From the NCBI GenBank assembly GCA_965214335.1, contig CBDCBO010000005.1, positions 248,001 through 312,000 on the forward strand: a stretch of 64,000 nt of DNA, in the 5' to 3' direction. The DNA is from Velthaea sp965214335 (GTDB taxonomy: Bacteria; Vulcanimicrobiota; Vulcanimicrobiia; Vulcanimicrobiales; Vulcanimicrobiaceae). Made by a program: the position numbers and the translations under genes. Each line of letters starts with the position of its first letter. The first letter of the stretch is position 1. Of this stretch, positions 7,983 through 17,640 are shown piece by piece. The notes beneath the pieces were generated by a model. It was not told the DNA's origin, made no database searches, and saw only the letters and a list, made by a program, of their open reading frames with translations.

Positions 7983-10024
7983 ACGCAAAATTAACCTCGA
8001 GCTTCGCATTTCTCGTCTTGGGAATCGTTGCGATTCTCATCGTGCCGTTGCCGCCGCTGTTGCTCGATGCGCTGCTGGCGCTTAATATCTTCGGCTCGGC
8101 GCTCGTGCTGCTGCTGACCTTACGCGTCGAGGAGCCGCTCGAGTTCTCGGCCTTCGCACCGTCGTTGTTACTAGCGACGTTATTTCGGTTATCGCTCGAC
8201 GTTAGTGCGACGCGGCTTATCTTGACACAAGGGCACCTTGAAGGGGGCGTCGGGGCGATCATTCCGGCATTCGGCCAATTCGTCGTACGCGGAAATATCG
8301 TCGTCGGATTGATCGTGTTCGCGATTCTGATCACGATTCAATTCGTCGTGATCGCGACGGGCGCGCAGCGGGTGGCGGAAGTTTGCGCGCGCTTCACGCT
8401 CGACGCGATGCCGGGCAAGCAAATGGCGATCGATGCCGACGTGCATGCCGGTGCGCTCGACGCCGAAGGCGCGCGCCGGAAACGCGCGCGAGTTCAACGT
8501 GAAGCCGACTTTTATGCCGCGATGGACGGCGCCGGGAAATTCGTCAAAGGCGATGCGATCGCAGCGCTCGTCATCGTGGCGCTCAATCTGATCGGCGGTA
8601 TCGTAGTCGGCATCATGTATCACGACATGTCGCCCGGCGAGGCGATGCAAACATTCTCGCTCTTGTCGATCGGGAACGCGCTGGTCACCACGTTGCCGGC
8701 GTTCCTGATTTCCACGGCGATGGGCATGATGGTCACGCGGGTGGCGGGCGACGGCGCGTTGGGTGTCGATCTCGCCTTGCAGCTCATCGGCCGGCCCGAT
8801 GTGTTGCGCTCGGCCGCACTTCTGGTAACGCTGCTGGGCTTCGTGCCCGCGTTGCCGGCGCCGATCTTCATCGGCATCGGCGCCTGCGCGTTTACCGGCG
8901 CGCATTTCGCCGACCGGCGCAAGCAGCGGCTGAACGCACGACTCAAGGCCGACGGCGAACACGCCCGCAAAGTCGCGATTCGGCGGCCGGAGATGGCGCT
9001 CGCGCTCGTTGGCGTCGACGCGCTCTGTATCGACGTCGGCAGCGATTTATACGCGTTGCTCGCACCGCCCAATGCCGACGCGCTGCTGGATCGCATCGCC
9101 GATGTGCGGCGTGCGTTGGCAGCCGAGATCGGCATCGTTATCCCCGGCGTGCGGTTGCGCGACGACGGCGTTCGCGACTCGCGAACGTACGCCATCCGGG
9201 TGCGCGACCGGATCGCGGGCGAAGGGATCGTGCGACTCGACCGGTTGATCGCCGTCGGCAATCCGGCCGTGTTGGCTCAACTGCCGGGTGAAGAGACCGT
9301 CGAGCCCGTCTACGGACTACACGCCAAGTGGGTGACTTACGAAGATCGCGAGCGGGCCTCAGCTGCCGGCGCGCTCACGTTCGATGCCATATCGATCATC
9401 GGCTCGCACCTTTCGGAACTCGCACGCCGTCATGCCGGTGAATTGCTCGGACGTCAGGAATTCCATACGCTCGTCGAGCACCTGCGTTCGACCGTACCGT
9501 CGGTGGTGCGCGACATCGGCGGCGAGATGTTGCCGGTTGCCGCCGCGCATCGCGTGTTCACTCTGCTGCTGCGCGAACGCGCTTGGCCGCGCGATCCGAT
9601 CGCGGTATTCGAAACGATACTCGATGCCGCCGCCGGTTCGCGCGATCCGCGCGAACTCACCGAAGCCGCCCGGCGAGTCGTCGTTCCGCAACAGTTCCGG
9701 CGCGATGGCGTCCGCCGCTTACGGCCGTTGATTTTCGCGCCGCGCTTCGAGGGTGAATTGGGACGGATGTGGAGTCCCGGCGGCGGGTTAGCGCCCGATC
9801 CGGCAACCGCGCTGCACGTGCGGGCCCGGATCGAGACCTACCTCAACGACGCGCTTGCCGGCCCGCATGCGATCGTCGCGACGGCCGCCCTGCGGCCGGT
9901 GCTGGCCGAATTCTTCGAGCAGATGGGGCTGCGGATCGACGTCTTCGCCTACACTGAAATTCCGGCCGACGTGGCGCTCGAGCCGGCCGGCATCATCGAC
10001 ACGCCGCGCGAACTCGCCGCCTGA
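7979..10024 (+). CDS. flhA: Flagellar export apparatus protein FlhA
   Basis: A 681-residue protein: eight or so membrane helices in the first 320 residues, then a large cytoplasmic domain. The FHIPEP signature region is clear, with PSLLLATLFRLSLDVSATRL, the GGNIVVG-like VRGNIVVGLIVF, and RFTLDAMPGKQMAIDAD. FlhA forms the nonameric export ring that docks chaperone-cargo complexes and couples to proton flow. The cytoplasmic part has PVYGLHAKWVTYEDRERA, a form of the family's 'P.yG..a.Wi....re.A' motif. It is the last gene of the export run; about 90 bases of non-coding sequence separate it from the convergent DUF2470 gene. Confidence 0.95.
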   Translation: MNAKLTSSFAFLVLGIVAILIVPLPPLLLDALLALNIFGSALVLLLTLRVEEPLEFSAFAPSLLLATLFRLSLDVSATRLILTQGHLEGGVGAIIPAFGQFVVRGNIVVGLIVFAILITIQFVVIATGAQRVAEVCARFTLDAMPGKQMAIDADVHAGALDAEGARRKRARVQREADFYAAMDGAGKFVKGDAIAALVIVALNLIGGIVVGIMYHDMSPGEAMQTFSLLSIGNALVTTLPAFLISTAMGMMVTRVAGDGALGVDLALQLIGRPDVLRSAALLVTLLGFVPALPAPIFIGIGACAFTGAHFADRRKQRLNARLKADGEHARKVAIRRPEMALALVGVDALCIDVGSDLYALLAPPNADALLDRIADVRRALAAEIGIVIPGVRLRDDGVRDSRTYAIRVRDRIAGEGIVRLDRLIAVGNPAVLAQLPGEETVEPVYGLHAKWVTYEDRERASAAGALTFDAISIIGSHLSELARRHAGELLGRQEFHTLVEHLRSTVPSVVRDIGGEMLPVAAAHRVFTLLLRERAWPRDPIAVFETILDAAAGSRDPRELTEAARRVVVPQQFRRDGVRRLRPLIFAPRFEGELGRMWSPGGGLAPDPATALHVRARIETYLNDALAGPHAIVATAALRPVLAEFFEQMGLRIDVFAYTEIPADVALEPAGIIDTPRELAA

Positions 10025-10115
10025 CACTGCACGTTCGGCACGGTAGACCGCGCCCGTCACATCATAACCGGCCGCATCGTCATGGCTTAGGCGGGCCACG
10101 TCATCAGCCGCGGAA

Positions 10116-10403
10116 CTAGTGCTGAGCGCCGCTTCCCGTAGCTTGCGCCATCGCGATGAGCGTGCGGCGCGCATCGTCGGTATCGCGTAGCGCGTGGTCG
10201 AAAGCGATGCGCTTGACGACATGTTCGCCGCGCACCTCGATGCGAAGGTCCATCGCGTCGGCGTCGAGCGCAAGCATCCGGGCTGCATCCACGCCTTCAA
10301 CGCCGGCGTATGCGCGCGCGTAGCCGGCAATCGAGTCCGCGTGATCGTCGTTCATGTGGCGGCAGATCGCGGCGGCTTGCTCGGGAGTGAGCGTGGTTTC
10401 CAT
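10116..10403 (-). CDS. DUF2470-domain protein
   Basis: A 95-residue protein containing the DUF2470 pattern ICRHMNDDHADSIAGYARAY, followed by a strand-rich second half (MDLRIEVRGEHVVKRIAFDH) and a helix with DDARRTLIAMAQ. DUF2470 occurs as the C-terminal domain of split-barrel heme-binding/heme-degrading proteins (HugZ/HutZ-like, plant GluBP) and as a stand-alone protein. The HMN(D/E)DH motif is its most conserved part. It starts 9 bases after the Fur-family gene and is probably in one operon with it, which suits an iron or heme role. This is inference; the partner split-barrel domain is not present here. Confidence 0.8.
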   Translation of the reverse strand: METTLTPEQAAAICRHMNDDHADSIAGYARAYAGVEGVDAARMLALDADAMDLRIEVRGEHVVKRIAFDHALRDTDDARRTLIAMAQATGSGAQH

Positions 10404-10411
10404 CCAGCCGG

Positions 10412-10894
10412 TTACTGCTGGTGTGCGGCCGTTCCCTCGCAGCCGGGTGCGGCCACGGTCAACGCCGGTTCTTCCGGCACGCCCGACGCGCAACGCGCGC
10501 AACGCCCGGTGACCGTCAGCGCAACGTCGACATCGTCGTACTGGTACGACGCGGCAACGCCGTGCACGATGCTCGCTAGCGCCGGCAGGTTGAGATTCGT
10601 AATGTCGCCGCAACTCTCACATACCAAGTGGTGATGCTTGCTCAGCGACGCCTCATAGCGCGCCGCCAAGCCGTGATGGGTAAAGATTTGCACCAAGCCC
10701 AGTTCGCGTAGAATGTCAACGGTTCGATAAATCGTCCCGAGGCTCACGCCGGGGAGCCGCGTCCGGACACGCTCCAAAATGCTCTCGGCGGTCAGATGAG
10801 CGCCGTCGGCAAGGGCGGCGAGGATGGCCGAGCGTTGTTTGGTGAGGCGGTAGCGACTCCGCAGGAGATCTGCGTCGACACCGTCGGAGTCCAT
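10412..10894 (-). CDS. Fur-family metalloregulator
   Basis: A 160-residue transcriptional regulator. The N-terminal winged helix reads YRLTKQRSAILAAL, then VSLGTIYRTVDILRELGLVQ, the recognition helix of Fur, PerR and Zur. The dimerisation half contains SKHHHLVCESCGDITNL and a second pair CARC, together giving the two CxxC motifs of the structural zinc site, plus the HHH cluster used for regulatory metal. The C-terminal tail after CARC is longer than usual. Whether it senses iron, zinc, manganese or peroxide cannot be settled from sequence; a PerR or Zur role is possible. It is divergent from secD and followed by the DUF2470 gene. Confidence 0.88.
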   Translation of the reverse strand: MDSDGVDADLLRSRYRLTKQRSAILAALADGAHLTAESILERVRTRLPGVSLGTIYRTVDILRELGLVQIFTHHGLAARYEASLSKHHHLVCESCGDITNLNLPALASIVHGVAASYQYDDVDVALTVTGRCARCASGVPEEPALTVAAPGCEGTAAHQQ

Positions 10895-10930
10895 GCGTAA
10901 AAGTCCGCCCTCGAACGCTCCAGCGCCGGT

Positions 10931-10959
10931 TTGACGCTAGTCTCCGGGCCTGCTACAAT
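10931..10959 (+). promoter_or_regulatory. Strong sigma-70-type promoter for secDF
   Basis: TTGACG at 10931-10936 and TACAAT at 10954-10959 are separated by 17 bases, close to the consensus. The likely transcription start is near 10966 and the secD start codon is at 10993. It lies just upstream of the divergent fur start. Confidence 0.8.
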
Positions 10960-10992
10960 GCTTGGGTTCTCCCCTTCCCTCCGAAGCGCGGT

Positions 10993-12267
10993 ATGTGGAA
11001 TAGACTCAAACGACCGCTACAGGCGGTCCTTTTATTAGCGGTGGTCGGGCTTTGCCTGTGGGCCATCCTCCCGATCCAGCAGAAGATCCACTTGGGACTC
11101 GATCTCCAGGGCGGCGTCCGCGTCCTCTTGGAATTGCAGCCGACCGATACGATCAAGACCATCACGCCCGACATACAAAATCAGGTCGAGCAGGTGGTGC
11201 AGAATCGCGTCAACGGGTTGGGCGTTTCAGAACCGGTGATCACGAAGGTCGGTACCGATCGGCTGCTGGTCGAATTGCCGGCCGCCAAAGACCCCGACGA
11301 AGTCGAGCGCCAGCTCAAAGAAGCCGCCGTGCTCGATTTCAAGATCATTCCGCAGGCGGTCGACACGCGAATACAACGCGACAAGAAGTACGCGCAAGAC
11401 CCGGCCGGCGCGTACAGAGACTCCGGTGCCATCGTCTATTCGGGCGCCGATCTTAAGGGCGCCCAGGCGGCCTTCGGCCAGGCCGGCGAGCCGCAGATCA
11501 ATTTCCAAACCAAGGATCCGAAGAAATTCGGCGACTTGACGCAAAAGTACATGGGTCAATTACTGGGTATCTTCCTCGACCGCAAATTCGTTTCGGCCGC
11601 GACGATCGAAGGTGTCATTACCGACAGCGGCCTCATTCACGGCAGCTTTACCGAAGACGACGTTAGCCGCATCGCCAACGAACTCAACGCCGGTGCGCTG
11701 CCGGTCCCCGCGACGATCATCGAAAAAGATGAAGTCGGACCGATTCTCGGCCAGGAAGATCTGCAGAAGTCGCTCGTCGCAGCGGCGATTGGCCTCGCGC
11801 TGGTGCTGGTGTTCATGGGTGTGGTGTATCGCTTGCCGGGCGTGCTGGCCGATCTCGCGCTCATCGTCTACGTTATCGCGTTGCTCGCGCTGTTATCGGT
11901 CGCGCACGCGGTGCTCACCTTGCCCGGCATCGCCGGCTTCGTGCTGTCGATCGGAATGGCCGTCGATGCCAACGTGCTCATCTTCGAGCGCATCAAAGAA
12001 GAGCTGTGGTCCGGTAAATCATTGCGCACGTCGACCAAGATCGGGTTCGCGCGCGCTTTTTCCTCAGTGTTCGACAGTCACTTCACCACCATCGTCGGTG
12101 CCGGAGTATTGTTTTTACTGGGCACCGGGACCGTCAAGGGCTTCGCCTACACGCTGTTTTGGGGCACGGCCTTTTCGCTGGTGACGGCCGTCGTCATCAC
12201 GCGCTTCTTCATGGATGTGATCGTCGAAAACGATCTGGCCACCAATCACAAGGCGTACGGAGCGTAA
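10993..12267 (+). CDS. secD: Protein translocase subunit SecD
   Basis: A 424-residue inner-membrane protein that, with SecF, uses proton flow to pull exported proteins through SecYEG. The first membrane helix (about 10-26) is followed by KIHLGLDLQGGVRVLLEL, the D1 motif of SecD. The periplasmic part has the late FTEDDVSRIANELNAGALPVPA. Five further helices include GMAVDANVLIFERIKEEL, the hallmark shared by SecD, SecF and RND proteins. The periplasmic domain is small compared with E. coli SecD (615 residues). There is no yajC upstream. It ends 3 bases before secF. Confidence 0.95.
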   Translation: MWNRLKRPLQAVLLLAVVGLCLWAILPIQQKIHLGLDLQGGVRVLLELQPTDTIKTITPDIQNQVEQVVQNRVNGLGVSEPVITKVGTDRLLVELPAAKDPDEVERQLKEAAVLDFKIIPQAVDTRIQRDKKYAQDPAGAYRDSGAIVYSGADLKGAQAAFGQAGEPQINFQTKDPKKFGDLTQKYMGQLLGIFLDRKFVSAATIEGVITDSGLIHGSFTEDDVSRIANELNAGALPVPATIIEKDEVGPILGQEDLQKSLVAAAIGLALVLVFMGVVYRLPGVLADLALIVYVIALLALLSVAHAVLTLPGIAGFVLSIGMAVDANVLIFERIKEELWSGKSLRTSTKIGFARAFSSVFDSHFTTIVGAGVLFLLGTGTVKGFAYTLFWGTAFSLVTAVVITRFFMDVIVENDLATNHKAYGA

Positions 12268-12270
12268 CCG

Positions 12271-13650
12271 ATGTTTTTCCGTCGTCTCAATTGGAATGTC
12301 GTCGGCTGGTTCAATACCGTCTCCTATATTTCGTACGCGATCATCGCGCTCGGAGTCGCGGCGATGGTGTATCACTACGCGACGACGGGCTCGGCACTGC
12401 GCTTAGGGCTGTCCTTCACCGGCGGCACCGATATTACGGTCACCTATAAACAAAGCGTGACGCGGGCGCAGATCGCCGCCGCGCTGCAAAAAGTCGCCGT
12501 CACCGATGCGCAAATCAACACGCTGGGCAAAACCGGCGATGTTGGAACGCCGCGTTGGACGATCGAAACGCAAAAAGATTTCGGCAACGATAGCGGCCCG
12601 CTCAAGGCGGCCCTGGCGACGATTGCGCCGATCGACCCTTCACAGGTTTCGGTCTCGACCGTCGGTCCGTCGCTGTCGCACGAGTACCTGTTCAATGCGG
12701 TCAAGGCACTCGTCATCGCGATCGCGATCCAATTCTTGTACATCGCGTTCCGCTTCGGCTGGAATTACATCTTCGGATTGGTCACCGTCATCGCGCTATT
12801 GCGCGATTCGGCGATGATGATCGGCATCTACGCGATCGCGGACAAACGCGTCGATGACGCGTTCCTCGCAGCAGTACTTACCGTCATCGGCTATTCGGTC
12901 ATGGACACGATTGTGATCCTCGACCGGATTCGCGAAAACGTCAAGCTGATGGCCGGTCAGAAATTCGATACGATCGTCAATACATCGATCTTGCAAACGA
13001 TGACGCGGTCGGTCAATACGCTGGCGACCGTCGTCGTAACGCTCGTCGCGTTGCTCGCACTTGGCGGAGCCAGCTTACAGAATTTCGCTTTCGCGCTGCT
13101 GGTCGGCATTTGTTCGGGCGGCTACCATTCAATCTTTTACTCGGCGCCACTGGTTGCGAAATTGCAAAATCGTCAGCGCGCGCGGGCCGGAGCGGTTGCG
13201 CTCGAAGCCCCGCGTACCAAAGCCGAGGCGCGGCAACAAGCGGCCAAGGCCGCCGGCGTTCCAGCAGTCGACCGGGACGCCGTTATTGCGGCCCGCAAAG
13301 CGCGTAAAGATCGCGATCGGCTCGCCGGCCAGCGTAACGGCGCCCCGGTGCGCTACAAGAAGCGCCGTCCGGACGTCGCGCCCGGAGCCGTTGGTGTCGT
13401 GGAGCCGGAACTCGACCACGAACTCGATGAGGAGTTCGAGACAAGCGATGCGATCGGCCCGGAACGGCTCATTCGGACGACGAGCCATGTCGATCCGCTT
13501 GATGCCCAAAATGCCGGCCAGCATGACCGTGACTTCGACTTGGGCCACGAAGAGATTCACCTCAACCTCGAAGCCGTCGACGCGCCGCACTATAGCGTGC
13601 CTCCCGTCTCGCATACCGGCGAGGCGGGGCCCGGCGAGCCGCTGACGTAG
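12271..13650 (+). CDS. secF: Protein translocase subunit SecF with a long C-terminal extension
   Basis: The first 300 residues are an ordinary SecF: an N-terminal helix, SFTGGTDITVTY (SecF 'F.GG..~.~'), then five membrane helices with IGYSVMDTIVILDRIRENVK and VGICSGGYHSIFYSAPL. After that comes a 150-residue tail with no counterpart in typical SecF (about 310-320 residues). The tail is first very basic (residues about 295-370, many Arg and Lys), then acidic around ELDHELDEEFETSD, then low in complexity. A basic cytosolic tail could touch ribosomes or lipids. That is speculation; the extension may be lineage-specific. secD and secF form one transcript. Confidence 0.93.
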   Translation: MFFRRLNWNVVGWFNTVSYISYAIIALGVAAMVYHYATTGSALRLGLSFTGGTDITVTYKQSVTRAQIAAALQKVAVTDAQINTLGKTGDVGTPRWTIETQKDFGNDSGPLKAALATIAPIDPSQVSVSTVGPSLSHEYLFNAVKALVIAIAIQFLYIAFRFGWNYIFGLVTVIALLRDSAMMIGIYAIADKRVDDAFLAAVLTVIGYSVMDTIVILDRIRENVKLMAGQKFDTIVNTSILQTMTRSVNTLATVVVTLVALLALGGASLQNFAFALLVGICSGGYHSIFYSAPLVAKLQNRQRARAGAVALEAPRTKAEARQQAAKAAGVPAVDRDAVIAARKARKDRDRLAGQRNGAPVRYKKRRPDVAPGAVGVVEPELDHELDEEFETSDAIGPERLIRTTSHVDPLDAQNAGQHDRDFDLGHEEIHLNLEAVDAPHYSVPPVSHTGEAGPGEPLT

Positions 13651-13724
13651 TGCGCGACTCGCAGCGCTGAGCCGCCGCGCGCGCACATTGCGGTCCGTCG
13701 TAGTGGGGCGCGAGCATCCTCCGC

Positions 13725-15830
13725 ATGGCCCGTGAGCAACCGCCGCGCGAACGGCCGCCGCGCGGTCGTGCAGCGCTACCGCTGCCGACTCGCTCGGAAG
13801 CGGCGTTCGAGGCGCTGCTCGCAACGTTCGAATCGGCCGCCGCGCAGCCGCCGGCCGAGCCGGCGGGTTCAGTCGGTCCGTCGTTTAGCTCTTTATCGCG
13901 CGTGAAACCGGCCCAGGCCCCCGCAATACCGGCGGCGTCAACGCCGGCGCTCGCTACGGCTGACGGTGTGCCGGGTTCAGTCAGCGATTCCGCCGCGTTC
14001 CTCGAACGGCTGTATGCCGCGAGCGGAAGCTATCTCGAACGCGACCGTTACGCTTCGATCGGCGAGGCGTTTGAATTTTATACGAAAGTTGTCGGCGTCA
14101 CGTTCGAGGGCCGGCAAGATGTGGTCGCGGGCCTGCTGACCGGAGCGTCGGTCGATCTCCGGCGCGAAGCGGACAATCCGGTCGACCCGAATGCGATCGC
14201 CGTGTTCTTCGGCGCGTTGCGCGTCGGCTTTCTGCGGCGCGAGATCGCGCGGCGGATCGCGCCGCAAGTGGATTCCGGCGCCGTGTACGATGCGCAGATT
14301 GCCAGTGTTACCGGCGGTGGCAAACGCAGCTTCGGTGTCAACCTGTTAGTGCGGCGCGAGCGGCCGCGTCCCGAGCGCGCGGCGCCGGCCGGCGCGAGCC
14401 GTTTCTCGCCGGACGATGTGCTGCATGCGCTCGTCGGCGAGCGCGCCTTGCGCGATGCGCAGCGCGACGTCATCGCGCGAGTTGAGGCCGGCCGCAACAC
14501 GCTGGCCGTCTTGGGTACGGGCCGGGGAAAGTCGTTATGCTTTCAATACCCAGCGGCGGTACGGGCGCTGGAAAGCGGGCGCAAGACCGTCGTGCTGTAT
14601 CCGCTACGCGCGTTGGCGAACGATCAATACGAAGCACTCGTGCGGCGGCTTCGTCCGCTGGGCGTGCGCATTTTGCGCGCCAACGGTTCGATCGACAGCG
14701 CGGAGCGAGCGCTTTTGATGGACGCGCTGGAGACCGGGGCGTGGGACATGTTGTGTGCGACGCCGGAGTTTTTCAGCTATCATGTCGAGCGTTTCACCGC
14801 GGCGGTGAGCCGCCCGGATCTCGTCGTCGTAGACGAGGCGCACCATGTTTTCGAATCAAAGCATCGACCGGCCTACGGTCGCATCGGCGAGGTGCTGCGG
14901 CTCGTGGGCTCGCCGCAGGTGTTGGCTTTGACCGCGACGGCCGGCGATGAAGCATTCGCGCGGCTGCGCGCGACGCTGCACATCGACGCGTGGGTCATCG
15001 ACCCGACGGTTCGCGCAAATCTGGCCATGGTCGACGCGCGCCGCGTAACCAACAAGTTCGCGTATATCGCGGCGCGAATCACGCAACCCGGCAAGTCGAT
15101 CGTCTACTGTAATTCGCGCACCGAAGCAACTAAAGTCGCAGAAAAACTGCGCGCGACGCTACCCGATGTCGCGTTCTATCACGCCGGCGTTCCGACGGCC
15201 GAACGCTCCGAGATCGAGCGGTTGTTTCGCGAGAATAGCTTGCGCGTCGTCGTGGCAACGTCGGCCTTCGGCGAAGGCATCGATCTGCCCGACGTCCGCA
15301 ATGTTTTTCTCTATCACCTCAATTTTAATTTTACGGAATTCAATCAACAGTCGGGCCGGGCCGGCCGCGATGGTGAAGACGCGCAGATTCATCTGCTCTT
15401 CGGCGAGAAAGACCGCAACATCAACGATTTCATTATCGAACGGTCCGCACCGCGGTTGGCGACGTTACGCGCGCTGTACCGTGAGATCAAACGGCTGGCT
15501 GTTGATGCAACGGTTCGCATGACCTTCGCCGATATCGCGGCGACGCTGGATATGGATAAAGTCGACGGCGGCACGGTCGGCGCGGCGATCCGCATCTTTG
15601 AAGAAGCCGGCTTGCTCGATACGGGCGAAGACGACGATGGGCGATTCGTCCGCTTGCGCGAGGTGCACGGCAAGATCGACCTGACCGCCAATAGCCGGTT
15701 TGCCGAAGGCGAAGCGGAACGCGATGATTTCGGCCGGTTCTGCGATCTGGTGCTGGGTGCCAAACCCGAAGTGCTCGAGAACGTTATCAACCGCCCGATC
15801 TATCCGACGAACGTTCCGCTCGTCCGCTGA
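13725..15830 (+). CDS. RecQ-like DEAH helicase with an N-terminal HIRAN domain
   Basis: A 701-residue protein. Residues 1-80 are Pro/Ala/Arg-rich and look disordered. Residues about 115-210 form a HIRAN domain: VVGVTFEGRQDVVAG, LRREADNPVDPNAIAVF and VGFLRREIARRIAP, the pattern known from HLTF/Rad5-type proteins, where it binds 3' DNA ends. The helicase core follows: Walker A GTGRGKSLCFQYP near 263, DEAH box VVVDEAHHVFE near 370, TATAGD, SAFGEGIDLPDVRN and QQSGRAGRDGE (motif VI). This is RecQ-like (superfamily 2), but I see no RQC or HRDC domain; the last 150 residues carry winged-helix-like sequence. It probably remodels damaged or stalled replication DNA. Confidence 0.88.
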   Translation: MAREQPPRERPPRGRAALPLPTRSEAAFEALLATFESAAAQPPAEPAGSVGPSFSSLSRVKPAQAPAIPAASTPALATADGVPGSVSDSAAFLERLYAASGSYLERDRYASIGEAFEFYTKVVGVTFEGRQDVVAGLLTGASVDLRREADNPVDPNAIAVFFGALRVGFLRREIARRIAPQVDSGAVYDAQIASVTGGGKRSFGVNLLVRRERPRPERAAPAGASRFSPDDVLHALVGERALRDAQRDVIARVEAGRNTLAVLGTGRGKSLCFQYPAAVRALESGRKTVVLYPLRALANDQYEALVRRLRPLGVRILRANGSIDSAERALLMDALETGAWDMLCATPEFFSYHVERFTAAVSRPDLVVVDEAHHVFESKHRPAYGRIGEVLRLVGSPQVLALTATAGDEAFARLRATLHIDAWVIDPTVRANLAMVDARRVTNKFAYIAARITQPGKSIVYCNSRTEATKVAEKLRATLPDVAFYHAGVPTAERSEIERLFRENSLRVVVATSAFGEGIDLPDVRNVFLYHLNFNFTEFNQQSGRAGRDGEDAQIHLLFGEKDRNINDFIIERSAPRLATLRALYREIKRLAVDATVRMTFADIAATLDMDKVDGGTVGAAIRIFEEAGLLDTGEDDDGRFVRLREVHGKIDLTANSRFAEGEAERDDFGRFCDLVLGAKPEVLENVINRPIYPTNVPLVR

Positions 15831-15976
15831 CGAATGCGGCTTGCCGGCGGTACTCAGTGGAGCCGCGACTCGACTGCACGCTGCGCAAGCCGCGATGCGA
15901 ACGCGGCAGCGACGCGCCGAACGAACGAGGGTGAAAAGACGAATCCGCACCCCAACGCGGCGGCGCCGCTACGCAT

Positions 15977-17521
15977 TTACGCTACGTGTGTCGTATTGGG
16001 TTGATCTTTGAGATACGTCAGCAGCGCGGTGCCATCGACCGATCCGCGCCCGGTGGCGGCATCCCATCCGGGGCCGGCTTTGTAGCCGCCGTTATTACCG
16101 ACGGTGACGTCGTGAAAGGCATCGGCCGGCGCGGCGTAGATCGATTTCTGCAGATCGCCGATCGGATGACCGAGATTTTGTTCGAGTCGCGCCGCGAGTG
16201 CGGCGTAGAGCGGTGCGACGGCGCTTGTGCCGCCGACGAGTTCGAGCCCCGCTTTGCCATCGCCCAACGGAACGAGCATTTTAAAGCCCGTCGTCGGATC
16301 GGCATCACCGGCAATGTCGGGAACGCCGCGTCCAGCGATCGGTAATTGGGCCTGGACCGGCGGCTTGGCATTGATTTCGCTGATGCCGCCGCCGGTCGCA
16401 CCTTGCTGATGCTTTAATTCGTTCCAGACCGTTTCTTTTTTGATCGATCCGTCGGCCGCCAGGCTGAGCTTGGTGCCGCCGTTGCCGATCACCGCCGGGC
16501 TCGACGACGGAAAATCGACATGCTTTTGACCGTCCGCCATACCGTCCGTCGCTCCGTTGTCACCGGCGGCCGAGAAGACGCTGACGCCCATCGCGCGTGC
16601 TTCTTTAAAAAGCTCGTTGAACGCCGCGACCGCTTGCGGCGTAAAGCGCGCTTCGGGGCCGCCCCACGAAATCGAGAGTGCGTTATTGTGGTGGCCATCG
16701 TGCAGCGCCGTCGAGATCGCATCGAGAAAACCGCGATCGGTATTGGGCGCGATGTACATCGTTTTGTCGGCATTCGGAACCAGCGCGCCGATCATCTCGG
16801 CGTCGAGCATGTTTTCGCCCGTCGGACCGGCGTCGGCCGGACGCTCGGCGCCGCCGTCGACCTTGACGACGTTGAACGGAACGTGCGGCACGCCCAACGC
16901 CTGCAGGTACGCTGCTTGCGTCCGGTCGTCATAGCGGCCGCCTAGCGAAATCACGCCGACGTGCTCGCCGCTGCCGTCGCCGGCCGGGAAGTTATAGGCG
17001 CGAGCCACGTCCAGCGGCGTATAGCCCGGCGTCGCCGGCGTCGCTGCGGCGGTGACGATATGTGAAACGGAAGTCGACCGGTCGTCGAGACCGGTCACGC
17101 TCGTGACGGCGGCGGCGATCGATTGCGGCAGGCTAATGTCGCCGACTCGCCCGCGATACGTTTCTTCCGGCGTCCGGTACTGCGCCAGATCGACACCGAA
17201 GGCATCGTGCATTTGCGCGGCGTTGCCGCTCACCGCGATAGTGCGTTCGGCCGCGCTCGTGCGATCGACGGTAAGCCCGTAATCATGGGCGAACGATTCG
17301 ACATCGGCCATGTCGCTCGGGCGCGCACCATGCTGCTGCTCGAACGCGTCGCGCGAAAGGCCGGCGTATCCGTCGGGGATAGCGCTGTCCGGACGCAAGC
17401 GCACGGTCACGCCAACGCGCTCTTGCGGATCGAGTGTTTTGATCAACACAGCGCGCGGGTCCGCCGGTTTCGTGCTGCCGGAAAGCGTCACGCGGTTGAG
17501 CCGCGCCGGATCGAGATTCAT
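15977..17521 (-). CDS. Kumamolisin-type S53 serine-carboxyl protease
   Basis: A 514-residue sedolisin with a propeptide (about 1-165) and a catalytic domain (about 170-514). The active site is complete: Glu and Asp in GENMLDAEM (E-x3-D spacing), the oxyanion Asp in SAAGDNGATDG and the nucleophile Ser in GGTSAVAPLYAAL. The late GNNGGYKAGPGWDAATG region matches the calcium site. The catalytic domain opens with GYTPLDVARAYNFP, as in kumamolisin. These enzymes are acid-active endopeptidases that remove their own propeptide. ATG 17521 is chosen because GGAGGT lies 5-6 bases upstream; no signal peptide follows, which is also the case for Bacillus kumamolisin. The gene is convergent with the helicase gene and divergent from the methyltransferase. 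Confidence 0.93.
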   Translation of the reverse strand: MNLDPARLNRVTLSGSTKPADPRAVLIKTLDPQERVGVTVRLRPDSAIPDGYAGLSRDAFEQQHGARPSDMADVESFAHDYGLTVDRTSAAERTIAVSGNAAQMHDAFGVDLAQYRTPEETYRGRVGDISLPQSIAAAVTSVTGLDDRSTSVSHIVTAAATPATPGYTPLDVARAYNFPAGDGSGEHVGVISLGGRYDDRTQAAYLQALGVPHVPFNVVKVDGGAERPADAGPTGENMLDAEMIGALVPNADKTMYIAPNTDRGFLDAISTALHDGHHNNALSISWGGPEARFTPQAVAAFNELFKEARAMGVSVFSAAGDNGATDGMADGQKHVDFPSSSPAVIGNGGTKLSLAADGSIKKETVWNELKHQQGATGGGISEINAKPPVQAQLPIAGRGVPDIAGDADPTTGFKMLVPLGDGKAGLELVGGTSAVAPLYAALAARLEQNLGHPIGDLQKSIYAAPADAFHDVTVGNNGGYKAGPGWDAATGRGSVDGTALLTYLKDQPNTTHVA

Positions 17522-17640
17522 GAGACCTCCGTTATGATATGAGTTGCGAAGCGTTGTGGCCTCAGTCACGCCGCGCCGTTCGGACGGCAACCCAAAGCCG
17601 CTCGCAGCGGCGCGGTTTCGCGTCCGCGGGCGGCGAACGA

